Shown: positions 14,722-22,332 of the stretch, piece by piece
Position numbering within the stretch: position 1 is the stretch's first letter
Layout: each line of letters opens with the position of its first letter
NCBI GenBank assembly: GCA_048498995.1
Contig: JBEHWX010000085.1
Coordinates: 1 to 25,865 of the forward strand
Direction: 5' to 3'
From: JBEHWX01 sp048498995
Lineage (GTDB): Bacteria; Bacteroidota; Ignavibacteria; OLB7
Length of the DNA: 25,865 nucleotides
The notes under the pieces: generated by a model
Told to the model about the DNA's origin: nothing
Databases searched by the model: none
What the model saw: the letters and a program-made list of their open reading frames with translations, nothing else
Program-made: the position numbers and the translations under genes

Positions 14722-15951
14722 TCAGATCATGCCCCGCCCGCGCGTATCGAGATAGTAGCGCTCCAGGGCGTCGCGGCTGGCACGTCCGCGCGCGGTGGGG
14801 GAGAGTGCCTCGAAGGCGCGACGTCCGGTGATCTGGTCGACGAACGCGCGGGAGATGCTCCCCATGTCGTGGCGCGCCGAGGTGGTCAGCTCGTCCAGGG
14901 TCATCTCCGGGGCCTCCCGGCCGGTGATCTCGGCCACGATATTGGCAGCGGCGATCCGCCCCATCCGCTCGGCCGGATAGATCGTGGCCGGGGTTCCCCC
15001 GACCACGAACGACCGGAGCTCGGGCGGGGCGTTGACCGCCATGCCGGCGCCGTAGATCCTCGGGATGCTCACATGCCGGAACCGGGCGTCGACCTGGATA
15101 TACCCCCGCTCGTCGCCGAGCCCCGGCGTGTTCCGTACCACGGAGGCGCCGACGAACGGCGGAATCAGCATCGTGAATCTGGAGGGGAATACCTCGCCGG
15201 TGGCCAGCGTCACGTGATCGGTCCCGACGCGGGTAACGACGGCGTCGGTGCGCCAGCAGATTCCGAGGTGGCTGAAGGTCCGCTCGCAGAGGTTCTCGGC
15301 GTCGGCGAAGCCTCCGGCGCCGAAGTGGGCCAGGTGCTTGGCTGGGGTGAGAAAGGTGATGCCGGCGTCGATATCCCGTCTCGGTCCGGCGGCCTGCTGC
15401 CGGCTGAGCTGCTCGGCCAGCTGCTGCTGCGCGTTCAGCGCGAACTCGTACGGCACGCCGAGCGGGGGCGCTCCCCGCACGCTTCCGATCACCGCGTGTC
15501 CGGGATGCTCCAGAAACATCCTCCACTTCTCCCGCGTCGCCATCGCCCCTTCCAGCGTCCAGATCGAACAGGTGTCCGACTCCGTGAATCCCTCGACGCC
15601 GCTCTCGTCGGCCTCGAAGCCGGTTGCCAGCAGCAGATAATCGTACGGGATCGGTCCGGACTCGGCCATCACCCTCCGTCCGTCGATATCGATCGAGGTG
15701 ACGGAGGTCGTCACCAGCTCGATCCCGCGCGAGGCGAGGATCGGCCCGAGCTCGAAGCTGATCTCCTCCGGCCTCCGGAACCGGAACGGGAGGAGCACGA
15801 GCGATGGGGTGTAGACGAAGCGGGTGCTTCGGCTGACGACCGTGATCCTGGCCTCGGGGCCGAGCAGGCTCCGAAGCTCGAGCGCGCCGGCGTACCCCGC
15901 GAAGTTGCCGCCGACGATGACGATATGTGCATTCCGCGCGCTGCCTGACAT
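14722..15951 (-). CDS. SQR/NDH-2-like FAD-dependent oxidoreductase
   Basis: A 409-residue flavoprotein of the pyridine nucleotide-disulfide oxidoreductase superfamily. The N-terminal FAD-binding fold is HIVIVGGNFAGYAGALEL (residues 9-26), a GxGxxG variant reading GGNFAG. DYLLLATGFEAD (104-115) is the usual 'ATG' motif before the second nucleotide domain, and IPRIYGAGMAV (297-306) resembles the second FAD contact (normally G-D/A). The arrangement, with no obvious NAD-binding GxGxxG but a FLTP...HFGAGG segment, is nearer to sulfide:quinone reductase and flavocytochrome c-type proteins than to typical NDH-2. Its cysteines are Cys128, Cys222 and Cys232; the C-terminal redox cysteine of classical sulfide:quinone reductases is missing, so sulfide oxidation is doubtful. 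ATG at 15951 is preferred over 15975 because GGAGG lies 8-9 bases upstream of it. It is divergent from the SDR gene around a palindrome. Electron donor and acceptor are unknown. Confidence 0.82.
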   Translation of the reverse strand: MSGSARNAHIVIVGGNFAGYAGALELRSLLGPEARITVVSRSTRFVYTPSLVLLPFRFRRPEEISFELGPILASRGIELVTTSVTSIDIDGRRVMAESGPIPYDYLLLATGFEADESGVEGFTESDTCSIWTLEGAMATREKWRMFLEHPGHAVIGSVRGAPPLGVPYEFALNAQQQLAEQLSRQQAAGPRRDIDAGITFLTPAKHLAHFGAGGFADAENLCERTFSHLGICWRTDAVVTRVGTDHVTLATGEVFPSRFTMLIPPFVGASVVRNTPGLGDERGYIQVDARFRHVSIPRIYGAGMAVNAPPELRSFVVGGTPATIYPAERMGRIAAANIVAEITGREAPEMTLDELTTSARHDMGSISRAFVDQITGRRAFEALSPTARGRASRDALERYYLDTRGRGMI

Positions 15952-16049
15952 ATGCGTGGCCTCCGAGAATTCCATCCGGGAATGATCCGATGCTTCTGTG
16001 ATCTCCCCCGTGCCGATTCGCCGTCGGCGGATCAGCTATCGGGTCGCAT

Positions 16050-16057
16050 GCAAGCTA
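16050..16057 (-). promoter_or_regulatory. Candidate promoter element TAGCTTGC for the flavoprotein
   Basis: The minus strand reads TAGCTTGC about 100 bases upstream of the start at 15951 and 16 bases from the edge of the palindrome at 16074. It fits the TAnnTT(C/G)(C/G) pattern. Confidence 0.35.
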
Positions 16058-16073
16058 CGGTGCCCTCATTCGG

Positions 16074-16099
16074 GCAACCATGATCCCGATCATGGTTGC
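16074..16099. promoter_or_regulatory. Perfect 11-bp interrupted palindrome; candidate operator
   Basis: Arms GCAACCATGAT (16074-16084) and ATCATGGTTGC (16089-16099) are perfect inverse complements around CCCG. The site lies in the 275-bp divergent region between the flavoprotein and SDR genes, 16 bases from a promoter-like element on each side (16050-16057 minus, 16116-16123 plus). Its mixed base composition makes chance pairing less likely than for the GC-only hairpins elsewhere. A dimeric repressor or activator controlling both genes is the simplest reading; a hairpin in RNA is the alternative. No regulator gene lies beside it. Confidence 0.6.
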
Positions 16100-16115
16100 G
16101 CCGGAACGCGCCTGG

Positions 16116-16123
16116 TAAGTTGC
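16116..16123 (+). promoter_or_regulatory. Candidate promoter element TAAGTTGC for the SDR gene
   Basis: TAAGTTGC lies about 103 bases upstream of the SDR start and 16 bases from the palindrome edge, mirroring the minus-strand element at 16050-16057. It fits the TAnnTT(C/G)(C/G) pattern. Confidence 0.35.
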
Positions 16124-16226
16124 GACGTGCGCTCACGGTGCCGATCCACTGGCGGAGAACGACGAGGGAGGAGCCGGAGAGCGGAAGCAGAACGTATTCA
16201 TCGTTGAAGTTCCGGGAGGAAGCATC

Positions 16227-16991
16227 ATGACTTCTCAGTTTCAGGACAAGGTCGCCATCGTCACGGGGGCGGGCTCGGGGATCGGACGCGCCACCTCGGT
16301 GGCGTTCGCGGAGCATGGGGCATCGGTCGTCGTGGTCGACGTGGACATCGCCGGGAGCGAGGAAACGGTCCGGTTGATCCGGGAGGCCGGCGGGAGCGCG
16401 ACGTTCGTCCACTGCGACGTCTCGAAGCCGGAGGATGTGGTGAAGATGGTCGACGCCACGATCGAGACCTACGGCCGGCTCGATTTCGCCTGCAACAACG
16501 CCGGCATCGGCGGGGCGCAGGCACCGACCGGAGAGTATCCGATCGAGAGCTGGAACAAGGTGATCGGCATCAACCTGACCGGCGTCTGGCTCTGCATGCG
16601 GTACCAGATCCCGGCGATGCTCAAAAGCGGCGGCGGGTCGATCGTCAACATGGCCTCCATTCTCGGACAGGTCGGCTTTGCCGGAGCGCCGGCGTACGTG
16701 GCGGCCAAGCACGGGGTGGTGGGGCTCACCAAGAGCGCGGCCATCGAATACGCCACGCAGGGTATCCGCGTGAACGCCATCTGTCCCGGCTTCATCTACA
16801 CGCCGCTGCTCGAGCATGCCGGCATGTCCAAGGGAACGCCGATGTACGATATGGTGGCCGGGCTCCATCCGATGAAGCGGATGGGGACCTCGGAGGAGGT
16901 GGCATCGGCCGTCATCTGGCTCTGCGAGGAGGGGGCATCGTTCGTCACCGGCGAGTCGATACTGGTCGACGGCGGATACGTGGCGCAGTGA
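16227..16991 (+). CDS. SDR family NAD(P)-dependent oxidoreductase
   Basis: A 254-residue classical short-chain dehydrogenase/reductase of normal length. It has the TGAGSGIG cofactor motif (13-20), the NNAG motif (90-93), catalytic Ser144 in VNMAS and the YxxxK motif YVAAK (Tyr157, Lys161). PG at 187-188 (AICPGFIYTP) follows the usual pattern, and the protein ends LVDGGYVAQ. Asp38 at the end of the second strand (VVVVDVD) suggests NAD(H) over NADP(H). ATG at 16227 follows a strong GGGAGGA Shine-Dalgarno site. The enzyme is cytosolic; it belongs to the broad group annotated as glucose dehydrogenase, 3-oxoacyl-ACP reductase or cyclopentanol-type dehydrogenases, so the substrate cannot be named. 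It is divergent from the SQR-like flavoprotein, perhaps under shared control through the palindrome at 16074-16099. It appears monocistronic. Confidence 0.92.
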   Translation: MTSQFQDKVAIVTGAGSGIGRATSVAFAEHGASVVVVDVDIAGSEETVRLIREAGGSATFVHCDVSKPEDVVKMVDATIETYGRLDFACNNAGIGGAQAPTGEYPIESWNKVIGINLTGVWLCMRYQIPAMLKSGGGSIVNMASILGQVGFAGAPAYVAAKHGVVGLTKSAAIEYATQGIRVNAICPGFIYTPLLEHAGMSKGTPMYDMVAGLHPMKRMGTSEEVASAVIWLCEEGASFVTGESILVDGGYVAQ

Positions 16992-17033
16992 CCGGCGTCC
17001 GAGGGTGCCCCGAGAGGGGGAACCCGGATCGAT

Positions 17034-17041
17034 TATCTTCG
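17034..17041 (+). promoter_or_regulatory. Candidate promoter element TATCTTCG for the RMD1-like gene
   Basis: TATCTTCG followed by CGGGG, about 250 bases upstream of the RMD1-like start. It matches the TAnnTT(C/G)(C/G) pattern and the related element at 18701. If used, the leader would include the 15-bp tandem repeat. Confidence 0.35.
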
Positions 17042-17145
17042 CGGGGAATCGGGGCGATCGGCCGCCGGTTCCCCGCGATCGTTTCACGCAATCGTTGTGC
17101 GCATGTATATCGCGGGGCCTGGATCGTGCGATGGCCACGGCTTCA

Positions 17146-17235
17146 CGACGCGCTCCCCGGCGACGCGCTCCCCGGCGACGCGCTCCCCGGCGACGCGCTC
17201 CCCGGCGACGCGCTCCCCGGCGACGCGCTCCCCGG
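17146..17235. repeat. 15-bp tandem repeat, six exact copies
   Basis: CGACGCGCTCCCCGG is repeated six times without a mismatch between the SDR gene and the RMD1-like gene, ending 53 bases before the RMD1-like start. The period is a multiple of three, so open frames through it look like low-complexity pentapeptide repeats, but none has coding support. Perfect copies imply recent expansion or active slippage. It could change the spacing or folding of the leader of the downstream gene. Confidence 0.95.
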
Positions 17236-17288
17236 CGGCATGAGCGCTCGTCGGAATCGGATCGGACGGAATCGACCGGAGCATGCTG

Positions 17289-18392
17289 ATGCGGATCCTT
17301 GCCGGCGGTATCACCGCCCTCTTCGCCTTCGATGTCGGGTTCGAGATCGAGCTCGATCGCCTGGCCGAGCTCACCGAGACGGCGCAGCCGCTCACCGGAA
17401 GGAAGCGGACGCCGTCGCATCTGCAGTTCGCGCGGCCGCCCCGCGTGGTGCGTCTCTCCCCAGGTATCGAGCTGTTCGGCGGGACGGCGCAGGTGCTTGC
17501 CACCATCTATGATTTCGGGGCGGTGAGCATCGCCTACCGCTGGTCCCTGCCGGCCGCGAGCCGGAACGGGGAGCCGGGGGAGGGATTGCCGATCGAGGAG
17601 CTCCCGGCGCTCGCCAGCGAGCTGGCCGGGACGGCGCTGGAAGCCGATGCCCGGGAGCGCGTGGTCGGGCTGATCGCGCGGATCGTCGGGGCGGTGGTCC
17701 GTCCCGAGCTTTCGCCGCTGGTGGAAGATTATTATCTGATGATCCTGGAACGATTCGACTGGCCCCTGGATGCCGAGCGGATCCTGGCCGACCACGGGGA
17801 GACGATCGCCCGCGCGCTCCGCTTCGAGACCGCCCCGCTCAGCCGGGAGCATGTGGCCGAGGCGCTCTCGACGCGCGTGAGCTACTACGAGCACGATCTG
17901 GTGGTGGTCGACTGGAACGCGGCGCTGATCTGCGATCCGGAGTTCGAGGATACCGCGAGCGTGCTGGAGCTGATGAACGTGGAGCTGTTGGAGGCGCGCC
18001 ACGTCGACGCGCAGCTCGACCGCCGCATCGACGGGTTCGGCGCGCTGATGCGCCGGAATACTCCCTGGCCGGTGCCGCTCCGGACGCCCTATCTGACCAC
18101 CCTTCACGATCTGGCCGAGCTGCGAATCGATTCCTCCGTCCTCTCCGAGCGGGTCGGCAACGCCCTGAAGCTGATCGGCGATCTCTATCTGGCCAAGATC
18201 CACAATGCCGCCGTCCAGCGGTTCTATCTCCAGGAATGGGAGCGGACCATCGCCGGGAAGCTCGAGCTGATCGACGATTTCTACGAGGTCCTGGCCGACC
18301 GGGCGCACACCGCGCAGAGTCAGGCGCTGGAGCTGGTGGTGATCCTCCTGATCTTCGTGGAGCTCGTCCTCGCGCTCATCGAGCGGGGATAG
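17289..18392 (+). CDS. RMD1/YagE family (DUF155) membrane protein
   Basis: A 367-residue member of the RMD1/YagE (DUF155) family. Diagnostic features are the FETAPLSREHVAEALSTRVSYYEHDLVVVDWNAALI block near the middle, followed by ASVLELMNVELLEARHVDAQLD. A helical stretch then runs to a C-terminal membrane helix (ALELVVILLIFVELVLAL) and ends with a short tail, as in family members. The N-terminal part (AFDVGFEIELD) is the expected strand region. Fungal relatives such as Rmd1 and Rmd8 and mitochondrial RMND1 are tail-anchored proteins linked to organelle translation or sporulation; the bacterial role is unknown. ATG at 17289 is preferred over the ATG at 17283, because GGAG (17278-17281) lies 7 bases before 17289 but only 1 before 17283. 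It is monocistronic and follows the 15-bp tandem repeat. Confidence 0.88.
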   Translation: MRILAGGITALFAFDVGFEIELDRLAELTETAQPLTGRKRTPSHLQFARPPRVVRLSPGIELFGGTAQVLATIYDFGAVSIAYRWSLPAASRNGEPGEGLPIEELPALASELAGTALEADARERVVGLIARIVGAVVRPELSPLVEDYYLMILERFDWPLDAERILADHGETIARALRFETAPLSREHVAEALSTRVSYYEHDLVVVDWNAALICDPEFEDTASVLELMNVELLEARHVDAQLDRRIDGFGALMRRNTPWPVPLRTPYLTTLHDLAELRIDSSVLSERVGNALKLIGDLYLAKIHNAAVQRFYLQEWERTIAGKLELIDDFYEVLADRAHTAQSQALELVVILLIFVELVLALIERG

Positions 18393-18987
18393 CGTGTGCG
18401 CCTCGCGCCCCGCCGGAGGTACCGGGCCGCCCCGCCAGGCGCGAATGCGCGCACGCTGAAGACGTGCGGCTACCTTCTCGCGGTTATCGGCCCACGCCCG
18501 TCGGCGCGGATATCCTCCGCGATCCACCTGCCCCACCCTTCATCGACCCATTCGGACATCCGACCGGACTTCCGCGCCGGGCGATATCTCATCGCACATT
18601 TCGGTGACTCGTTCGTTTCCCGTACGAGGGGCGGTCGGTTACCGTCCGGTAATCGTGGTCGATTTCTCTCGCGATGCGAGGTGGGTGAGGCGCGGTTCCC
18701 TATCTTCGCGGCCGGCTTTCCCCCAGCCATGGAGATCGAACGACCTCCGGACGCCGGCCATCCCCCTCCGGCGCGGCCGCGGTCGGGTCCGCAATCTGTA
18801 ACGTTTTCGTCGCGGATCCGGAACCTTGCGGGCGCGCTCTTTGTTGCTCTGCTCCGACCCCCCTTCGACACAATCGATCCCCGACGCCGCGCCGGGCATC
18901 CGGTCCGATAATTGCTGCACTCGGTGCCACGTGCAAGCAAGTGCTTGCTTTCGTTGTTGAATCTTCCGAGTCGAATCTTCCGAACCG
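18393..18987. other. Intergenic region upstream of the efflux operon, 595 bp
   Basis: No reading frame here is protein-like. It contains a near-palindrome (GGTTACCG-TC-CGGTAATC, 18637-18654, one mismatch), a promoter-pattern TATCTTCG (18701-18708), the candidate TetR operator (18935-18950) and a short direct repeat (GAATCTTCCGA at 18959-18969 and 18973-18983) just before the tetR start. The last 80 bases are richer in A/T than the rest, as expected for a promoter. Confidence 0.5.
18935..18950. promoter_or_regulatory. Candidate TetR operator, AAGCAA-GTGC-TTGCTT
   Basis: Six-base perfect arms AAGCAA and TTGCTT flank GTGC, ending 37 bases before the tetR start. The position and 16-bp dyad are typical of autoregulatory operators of TetR-family repressors heading efflux operons. 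It is the most obvious A/T-containing dyad near this gene. Binding is inferred. Confidence 0.55.
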
Positions 18988-19656
18988 ATGAGCATGGACA
19001 GTCGCGAGAAAATACTGGATGCCACCGCCCGGCTCTACGCCGAGCTCGGCTACCGTGGGGCGACGACCAAGCGGATCGCGGAGGAGGCGGGGGTGAACGA
19101 GGTGACGCTCTTCCGGCAATTCGGATCGAAATCCGCGCTTATTCAGGAGGCGGTCCGGCACAACGCCGGACGGCGTCCGCTGCCGGTGCTCCCTGAGGAG
19201 CCGTCGGAGCCGGTCCCGGAGCTCACCAACTGGTGCCGGGCGCACATGAAGTACCTGAAGGAGGCGCGAGCCCTCTTCCGGAAGTTCATGTGCGACATGC
19301 AGCAGTATCCGGCGTTGATGGCCACCATCCGCGCCACGCCCCTCTTCTCCGAGGAGACCCTTCACCGCTACGTGGAGCGACTTCGCCGGAACGGCATGGC
19401 CAGCGCCGAGTTCGATCTTGTGGCGGCCGTGCAGATGCTCCGCGGAACCCTCTTCGCCGATGTGATGGGGCGCGATCTGATGCCGACCCGATTCCCACAG
19501 CCGGAGCGGGAGGCGCCACGCCTGTACGCCCTGCTGTTTCTGCGCGCCATCGGCGTGGAGGTCGATCCTCCCGGACCCGCCGGCTCCGCCGATCGGTCCG
19601 ACGTTCCCTCCAGTGCCCCCTCCGGCGCTTCCACGACAACGAAACGAACGCGATGA
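18988..19656 (+). CDS. TetR/AcrR family transcriptional regulator of the efflux operon
   Basis: A 222-residue TetR-family protein. The N-terminus has the family's helix-turn-helix: REKILDATARLYAELG, then GATTKRIAEEAGVNEVTLFRQFGSKSALI (about residues 24-52), including the LF-x-x-F-x-S/G-K signature. The C-terminal ligand-binding region is divergent, as usual. It is the first gene of a tight operon: its TGA overlaps the ATG of the channel gene (ATGA at 19653). A dyad at 18935-18950 is a likely self-operator. The expected role is repression of the efflux operon, relieved by a small hydrophobic ligand, possibly an export substrate. No Shine-Dalgarno site is visible; ATG at 18994 is an alternative start two codons in. 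The last 20 residues are Pro/Ser/Arg-rich and probably disordered. Confidence 0.9.
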   Translation: MSMDSREKILDATARLYAELGYRGATTKRIAEEAGVNEVTLFRQFGSKSALIQEAVRHNAGRRPLPVLPEEPSEPVPELTNWCRAHMKYLKEARALFRKFMCDMQQYPALMATIRATPLFSEETLHRYVERLRRNGMASAEFDLVAAVQMLRGTLFADVMGRDLMPTRFPQPEREAPRLYALLFLRAIGVEVDPPGPAGSADRSDVPSSAPSGASTTTKRTR

Positions 19657-21191
19657 TAATGGCGAAGGTCATGAACACACGAACGATACCACGACTCTCG
19701 GTCGCGCTCCTGCTGCTGGCGGCGATCCCGTCCGCCGCTCAGAGCGTCCGCACGCTCTCGCTGGACGACGCGCTCCAGCTGGCCGCCGGCGCCAGCGAGG
19801 AGGTGACGATCGCCCGCGCCGGCGTCACGCGCGCCAGCGGCAACCAGGAGATCGCCCGGAGCCAGTTCCTCCCGCAGATCTACGCCAGCGCCGGCTACAC
19901 CCGGACGCTGAAATCGCAGTACAGCGCGCTTGCCTCCTCCGGCGGCTCCGGCAGCGACAGCGGCTCCTCCTCCGGACTCGGTTCGCTGGCCAAGAACCTG
20001 CCGTTCGGCCAGGCCAATCAGTGGTCGCTCGGGCTCACGCTCTCGCAGACCATCTTCGCCGGCGGACGTCTGGTGGCGCAGCAGGAGGCGGCCGACGCCC
20101 GGCGCCGCTCCGCCGAGATCGACGTCACCAGCGCCAGCGCGCAGCTGATGCTGAACGTCACCCAGGCCTACTACGACGCGGTGCTGGCCGATCAGCTGGT
20201 GACGATCGCCGACTCCTCGCTTGCGCAGACCGAGGAGATTCTCCGGCAGACGGATCTGGCCTATCGGCTCGGCGCCAAGTCGGAGTTCGAGATGCTCCGC
20301 GCGCGGGTCTCGCGCGACAACCAGATCCCGGTGCTGATGCAGCGGCGGCTGGACCGCTCCACCTCGTACGACCGGCTGAAGCAGCTGCTGAACGTGCCGT
20401 TCACCGATTCGCTGGCGCTGACCAGCGGCGTCGGCGAGCAGCTGGCGACGTTCACCACGCCGGCCGACACGAGCGCGGAAGTGCGCGCCCCGGTGCGCCA
20501 GGCGGCCGAGAACGTGCGCGCCAGCCAGGCGCAGATCGACATCGCCAGCTCCGAGCGGTGGCCGCAGGTGAGCCTCAACTCGAGGTTCGCGCCGGTGGCC
20601 TATCCGGAGAACATCTTCCCGAGCTTCGACGATTTCCGCACCGACTGGACCGTGGGGTTGAGCGTGTCGGTGCCGCTGTTCACCGGCGGGCGGATCGGGG
20701 GGAACGAGCTGGTGGCGCGTGGCACGCTGGACGAGGCGCAGGGACGGCTCCAGCAGGCGCGGGAGGCCGCGGCGCTGGAGGCGCGCGCGGCGATGAACGA
20801 CATGGCGCAGTCGGAGGCGAGCGTCAACGCCACCTCGAGCACGGTTGAGCAGGCCTCGCGCGCCTATCAGATCGCCGAGGTCCGCTATCGCGAGGGATTG
20901 TCGACGCAGGTGGAGCTTGCCGACGCGCGGCTCCTGCTGGAGCAGGCGCGGGCCAACCGCGCGCGCTCGGTCAGAAATCTTCAGGTGGCGCGGGTGCGAT
21001 TGTCGCTCCTGCGCGATCTCCCGCTCGGAGCCGGGGTAAGCTCGGCAAGCGCCGCGGCCGCCGCCGCCGCGCAATCGCAGCAGGGGAGTCAGATGACGAG
21101 TGCGTCCCAGCAACAGGGAGGGGGCGCTTCAACGCAGGGAGCCCAGCCGGGGGGCGGGGCACAGGCCATTCCAGGGAACGTTGCACCATGA
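19653..21191 (+). CDS. TolC family outer-membrane efflux channel
   Basis: A 512-residue outer-membrane factor. It has a signal peptide (SVALLLLAAIPSAAQ, cleavage near residue 30), the LSLDDALQLA opening typical of the family, and two repeated halves: FLPQIYASAGYTRTL...LGLTLSQTIFAGG and RWPQVSLNSRFAP...VGLSVSVPLFTGG. These are the paired beta-barrel strands, separated by long coiled-coil helices (AYYDAVLADQLVTIA, RYREGLSTQVELADARLLL). A Gly/Ser-rich insert (SSGGSGSDSGSSSGLG, about residues 94-109) lies in the first extracellular-type loop. The C-terminal 45 residues are a low-complexity Ala/Gln/Gly/Ser tail, probably disordered. ATG at 19653 overlaps the tetR stop (ATGA); ATG 19671 would give a more standard n-region. 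It forms the exit channel for the RND pump encoded downstream. Confidence 0.93.
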   Translation: MIMAKVMNTRTIPRLSVALLLLAAIPSAAQSVRTLSLDDALQLAAGASEEVTIARAGVTRASGNQEIARSQFLPQIYASAGYTRTLKSQYSALASSGGSGSDSGSSSGLGSLAKNLPFGQANQWSLGLTLSQTIFAGGRLVAQQEAADARRRSAEIDVTSASAQLMLNVTQAYYDAVLADQLVTIADSSLAQTEEILRQTDLAYRLGAKSEFEMLRARVSRDNQIPVLMQRRLDRSTSYDRLKQLLNVPFTDSLALTSGVGEQLATFTTPADTSAEVRAPVRQAAENVRASQAQIDIASSERWPQVSLNSRFAPVAYPENIFPSFDDFRTDWTVGLSVSVPLFTGGRIGGNELVARGTLDEAQGRLQQAREAAALEARAAMNDMAQSEASVNATSSTVEQASRAYQIAEVRYREGLSTQVELADARLLLEQARANRARSVRNLQVARVRLSLLRDLPLGAGVSSASAAAAAAAQSQQGSQMTSASQQQGGGASTQGAQPGGGAQAIPGNVAP

Positions 21192-22327
21192 GATCTACAC
21201 GCATCATCCTGTTGCCGGCGGCGATCGCCGCGATCGCTCTGCCGGCATTCATCACCGGGTGCAAGAAGACGCCGAGCGCGGATACCGCCGCTCCGGTCGA
21301 TCGTCGCATCATCCTCGGTCCGGAGAATTACACGCTGGTCACCCAGGGACGGATCGAGACCGGCCCGGTGATCTCCGGCGCGCTTGCGCCGCGCCGCTCG
21401 GCCACGATGCGCGCCCAGATCGCCGGCGCGGTGCTCGCCTCCTACGCCGAGGAAGGGCAGGGGGTCGGAACCGGCGCGCTCCTGGCGCAGATCGATGACC
21501 GGACCATCAGAAGCCAGGTGGAGTCGGCGCAGTCGGCGCTGACCAACGCGCGCAGCAGCCTCTCGGTGGCCAGCCGCGATCAGCAGCGGCAGGAGTCGCT
21601 GCTCAAGGCCGGCGCCATCTCCGAGCGGGATGTCGACAACGCGCGCCGCGCCACGATCGCCGCGCAGGCCTCGGTGGCGCAGGCCGAGTCGCAGTTGACC
21701 GCCGCGCAGAAGCAGCTCGCCTACACGCGCGTCACCGCGCCGTTCAGCGGCCGCATCAGCCAGAAGCTGGTCAACACCGGCGACATCGTGCAGTCGGGAA
21801 CGGCGATGTTCACCGTGGTCGATCCCACCAGCATGCAGCTCGAGGGATCGGTGCCGGCCAGCCAGCTGGCGATGATTCACGTGGGCGATCAGGTGGAGTT
21901 CACCGTCACCGGCTATCCGGATCGGACCTTCACCGGACGCATCACGCGGATCAACCCGACGGCCGACCCGGCCACCCGCCAGGTGAGGGTCTTCGCGGAG
22001 ATTCCAAACGCCGGCAACAACCTGGTCGGCGATCTCTTCGCCGAGGGGCACGTTGCCACCCAGGCGCACAACGCGCTGACGGTGCCGGAGACGGCGATCG
22101 ACCGGAAGATGATGCGCCCGTCGGTGCTCCGCGTCAGGAACGGCACCGTCGAGCGGGTGCAGATCGAGCTCGGCCTCACCGATTCCCGCAGCGATCGCGT
22201 CGAGATCGTCTCCGGCGTGGCCGTCGGCGACACGCTCCTCAGCGGCGCCGGACTTCAGACCGCGGTCGGTGCGAAAGTGAAGCTCAACGGAGCCGCCCCC
22301 ACGGCGGCCGCCGGAGGGGGTAAGTAG
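21188..22327 (+). CDS. RND efflux periplasmic adaptor (membrane fusion) lipoprotein
   Basis: A 379-residue HlyD/AcrA-type adaptor. It has a lipoprotein signal (IALPAFITGC, lipobox cysteine 25), then a lipoyl-like half (GAVLASYAEEGQGVGTGALLAQID) and a coiled-coil hairpin rich in Ala/Gln/Ser (about residues 100-175). The second lipoyl half is TRVTAPFSGRISQKLVNTGDIVQSGTAMFTVVD, followed by the beta-barrel (LEGSVPASQLAMIHVGDQVEFTV) and the membrane-proximal domain (ERVQIELGLTDSRSDRVEIVSGVAVGDTLL). Anchored to the inner membrane by its lipid, it links the RND pump to the TolC-type channel. Its ATG overlaps the channel gene's TGA (ATGA at 21188), and the pump starts 5 bases after its stop. The C-terminus ends in a short Ala/Gly run. 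Confidence 0.94.
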   Translation: MRSTRIILLPAAIAAIALPAFITGCKKTPSADTAAPVDRRIILGPENYTLVTQGRIETGPVISGALAPRRSATMRAQIAGAVLASYAEEGQGVGTGALLAQIDDRTIRSQVESAQSALTNARSSLSVASRDQQRQESLLKAGAISERDVDNARRATIAAQASVAQAESQLTAAQKQLAYTRVTAPFSGRISQKLVNTGDIVQSGTAMFTVVDPTSMQLEGSVPASQLAMIHVGDQVEFTVTGYPDRTFTGRITRINPTADPATRQVRVFAEIPNAGNNLVGDLFAEGHVATQAHNALTVPETAIDRKMMRPSVLRVRNGTVERVQIELGLTDSRSDRVEIVSGVAVGDTLLSGAGLQTAVGAKVKLNGAAPTAAAGGGK

Positions 22328-22332
22328 TCCGC

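Noticed and set aside
17146..17235. CRISPR-like appearance of the six repeats
   Set aside because: The copies are directly adjacent with no spacers, and no cas gene is present.
16988..17512. Open frame with GDALP pentapeptide repeats through the 15-bp array
   Set aside because: The repeats are explained by the DNA array; flanking residues are not protein-like, and the frame overlaps the RMD1-like start out of frame.
16032..18536. 834-codon minus-strand open frame spanning the SDR and RMD1-like genes
   Set aside because: It runs antisense to two well-supported genes and translates the 15-bp repeat into Arg-Arg-Gly-Ala units; no domain or signal is present.
19368..21113. 581-codon minus-strand open frame antisense to the tolC-like gene
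   Set aside because: Same mirror-frame composition; the sense strand has the paired barrel and helix motifs of an outer-membrane channel.
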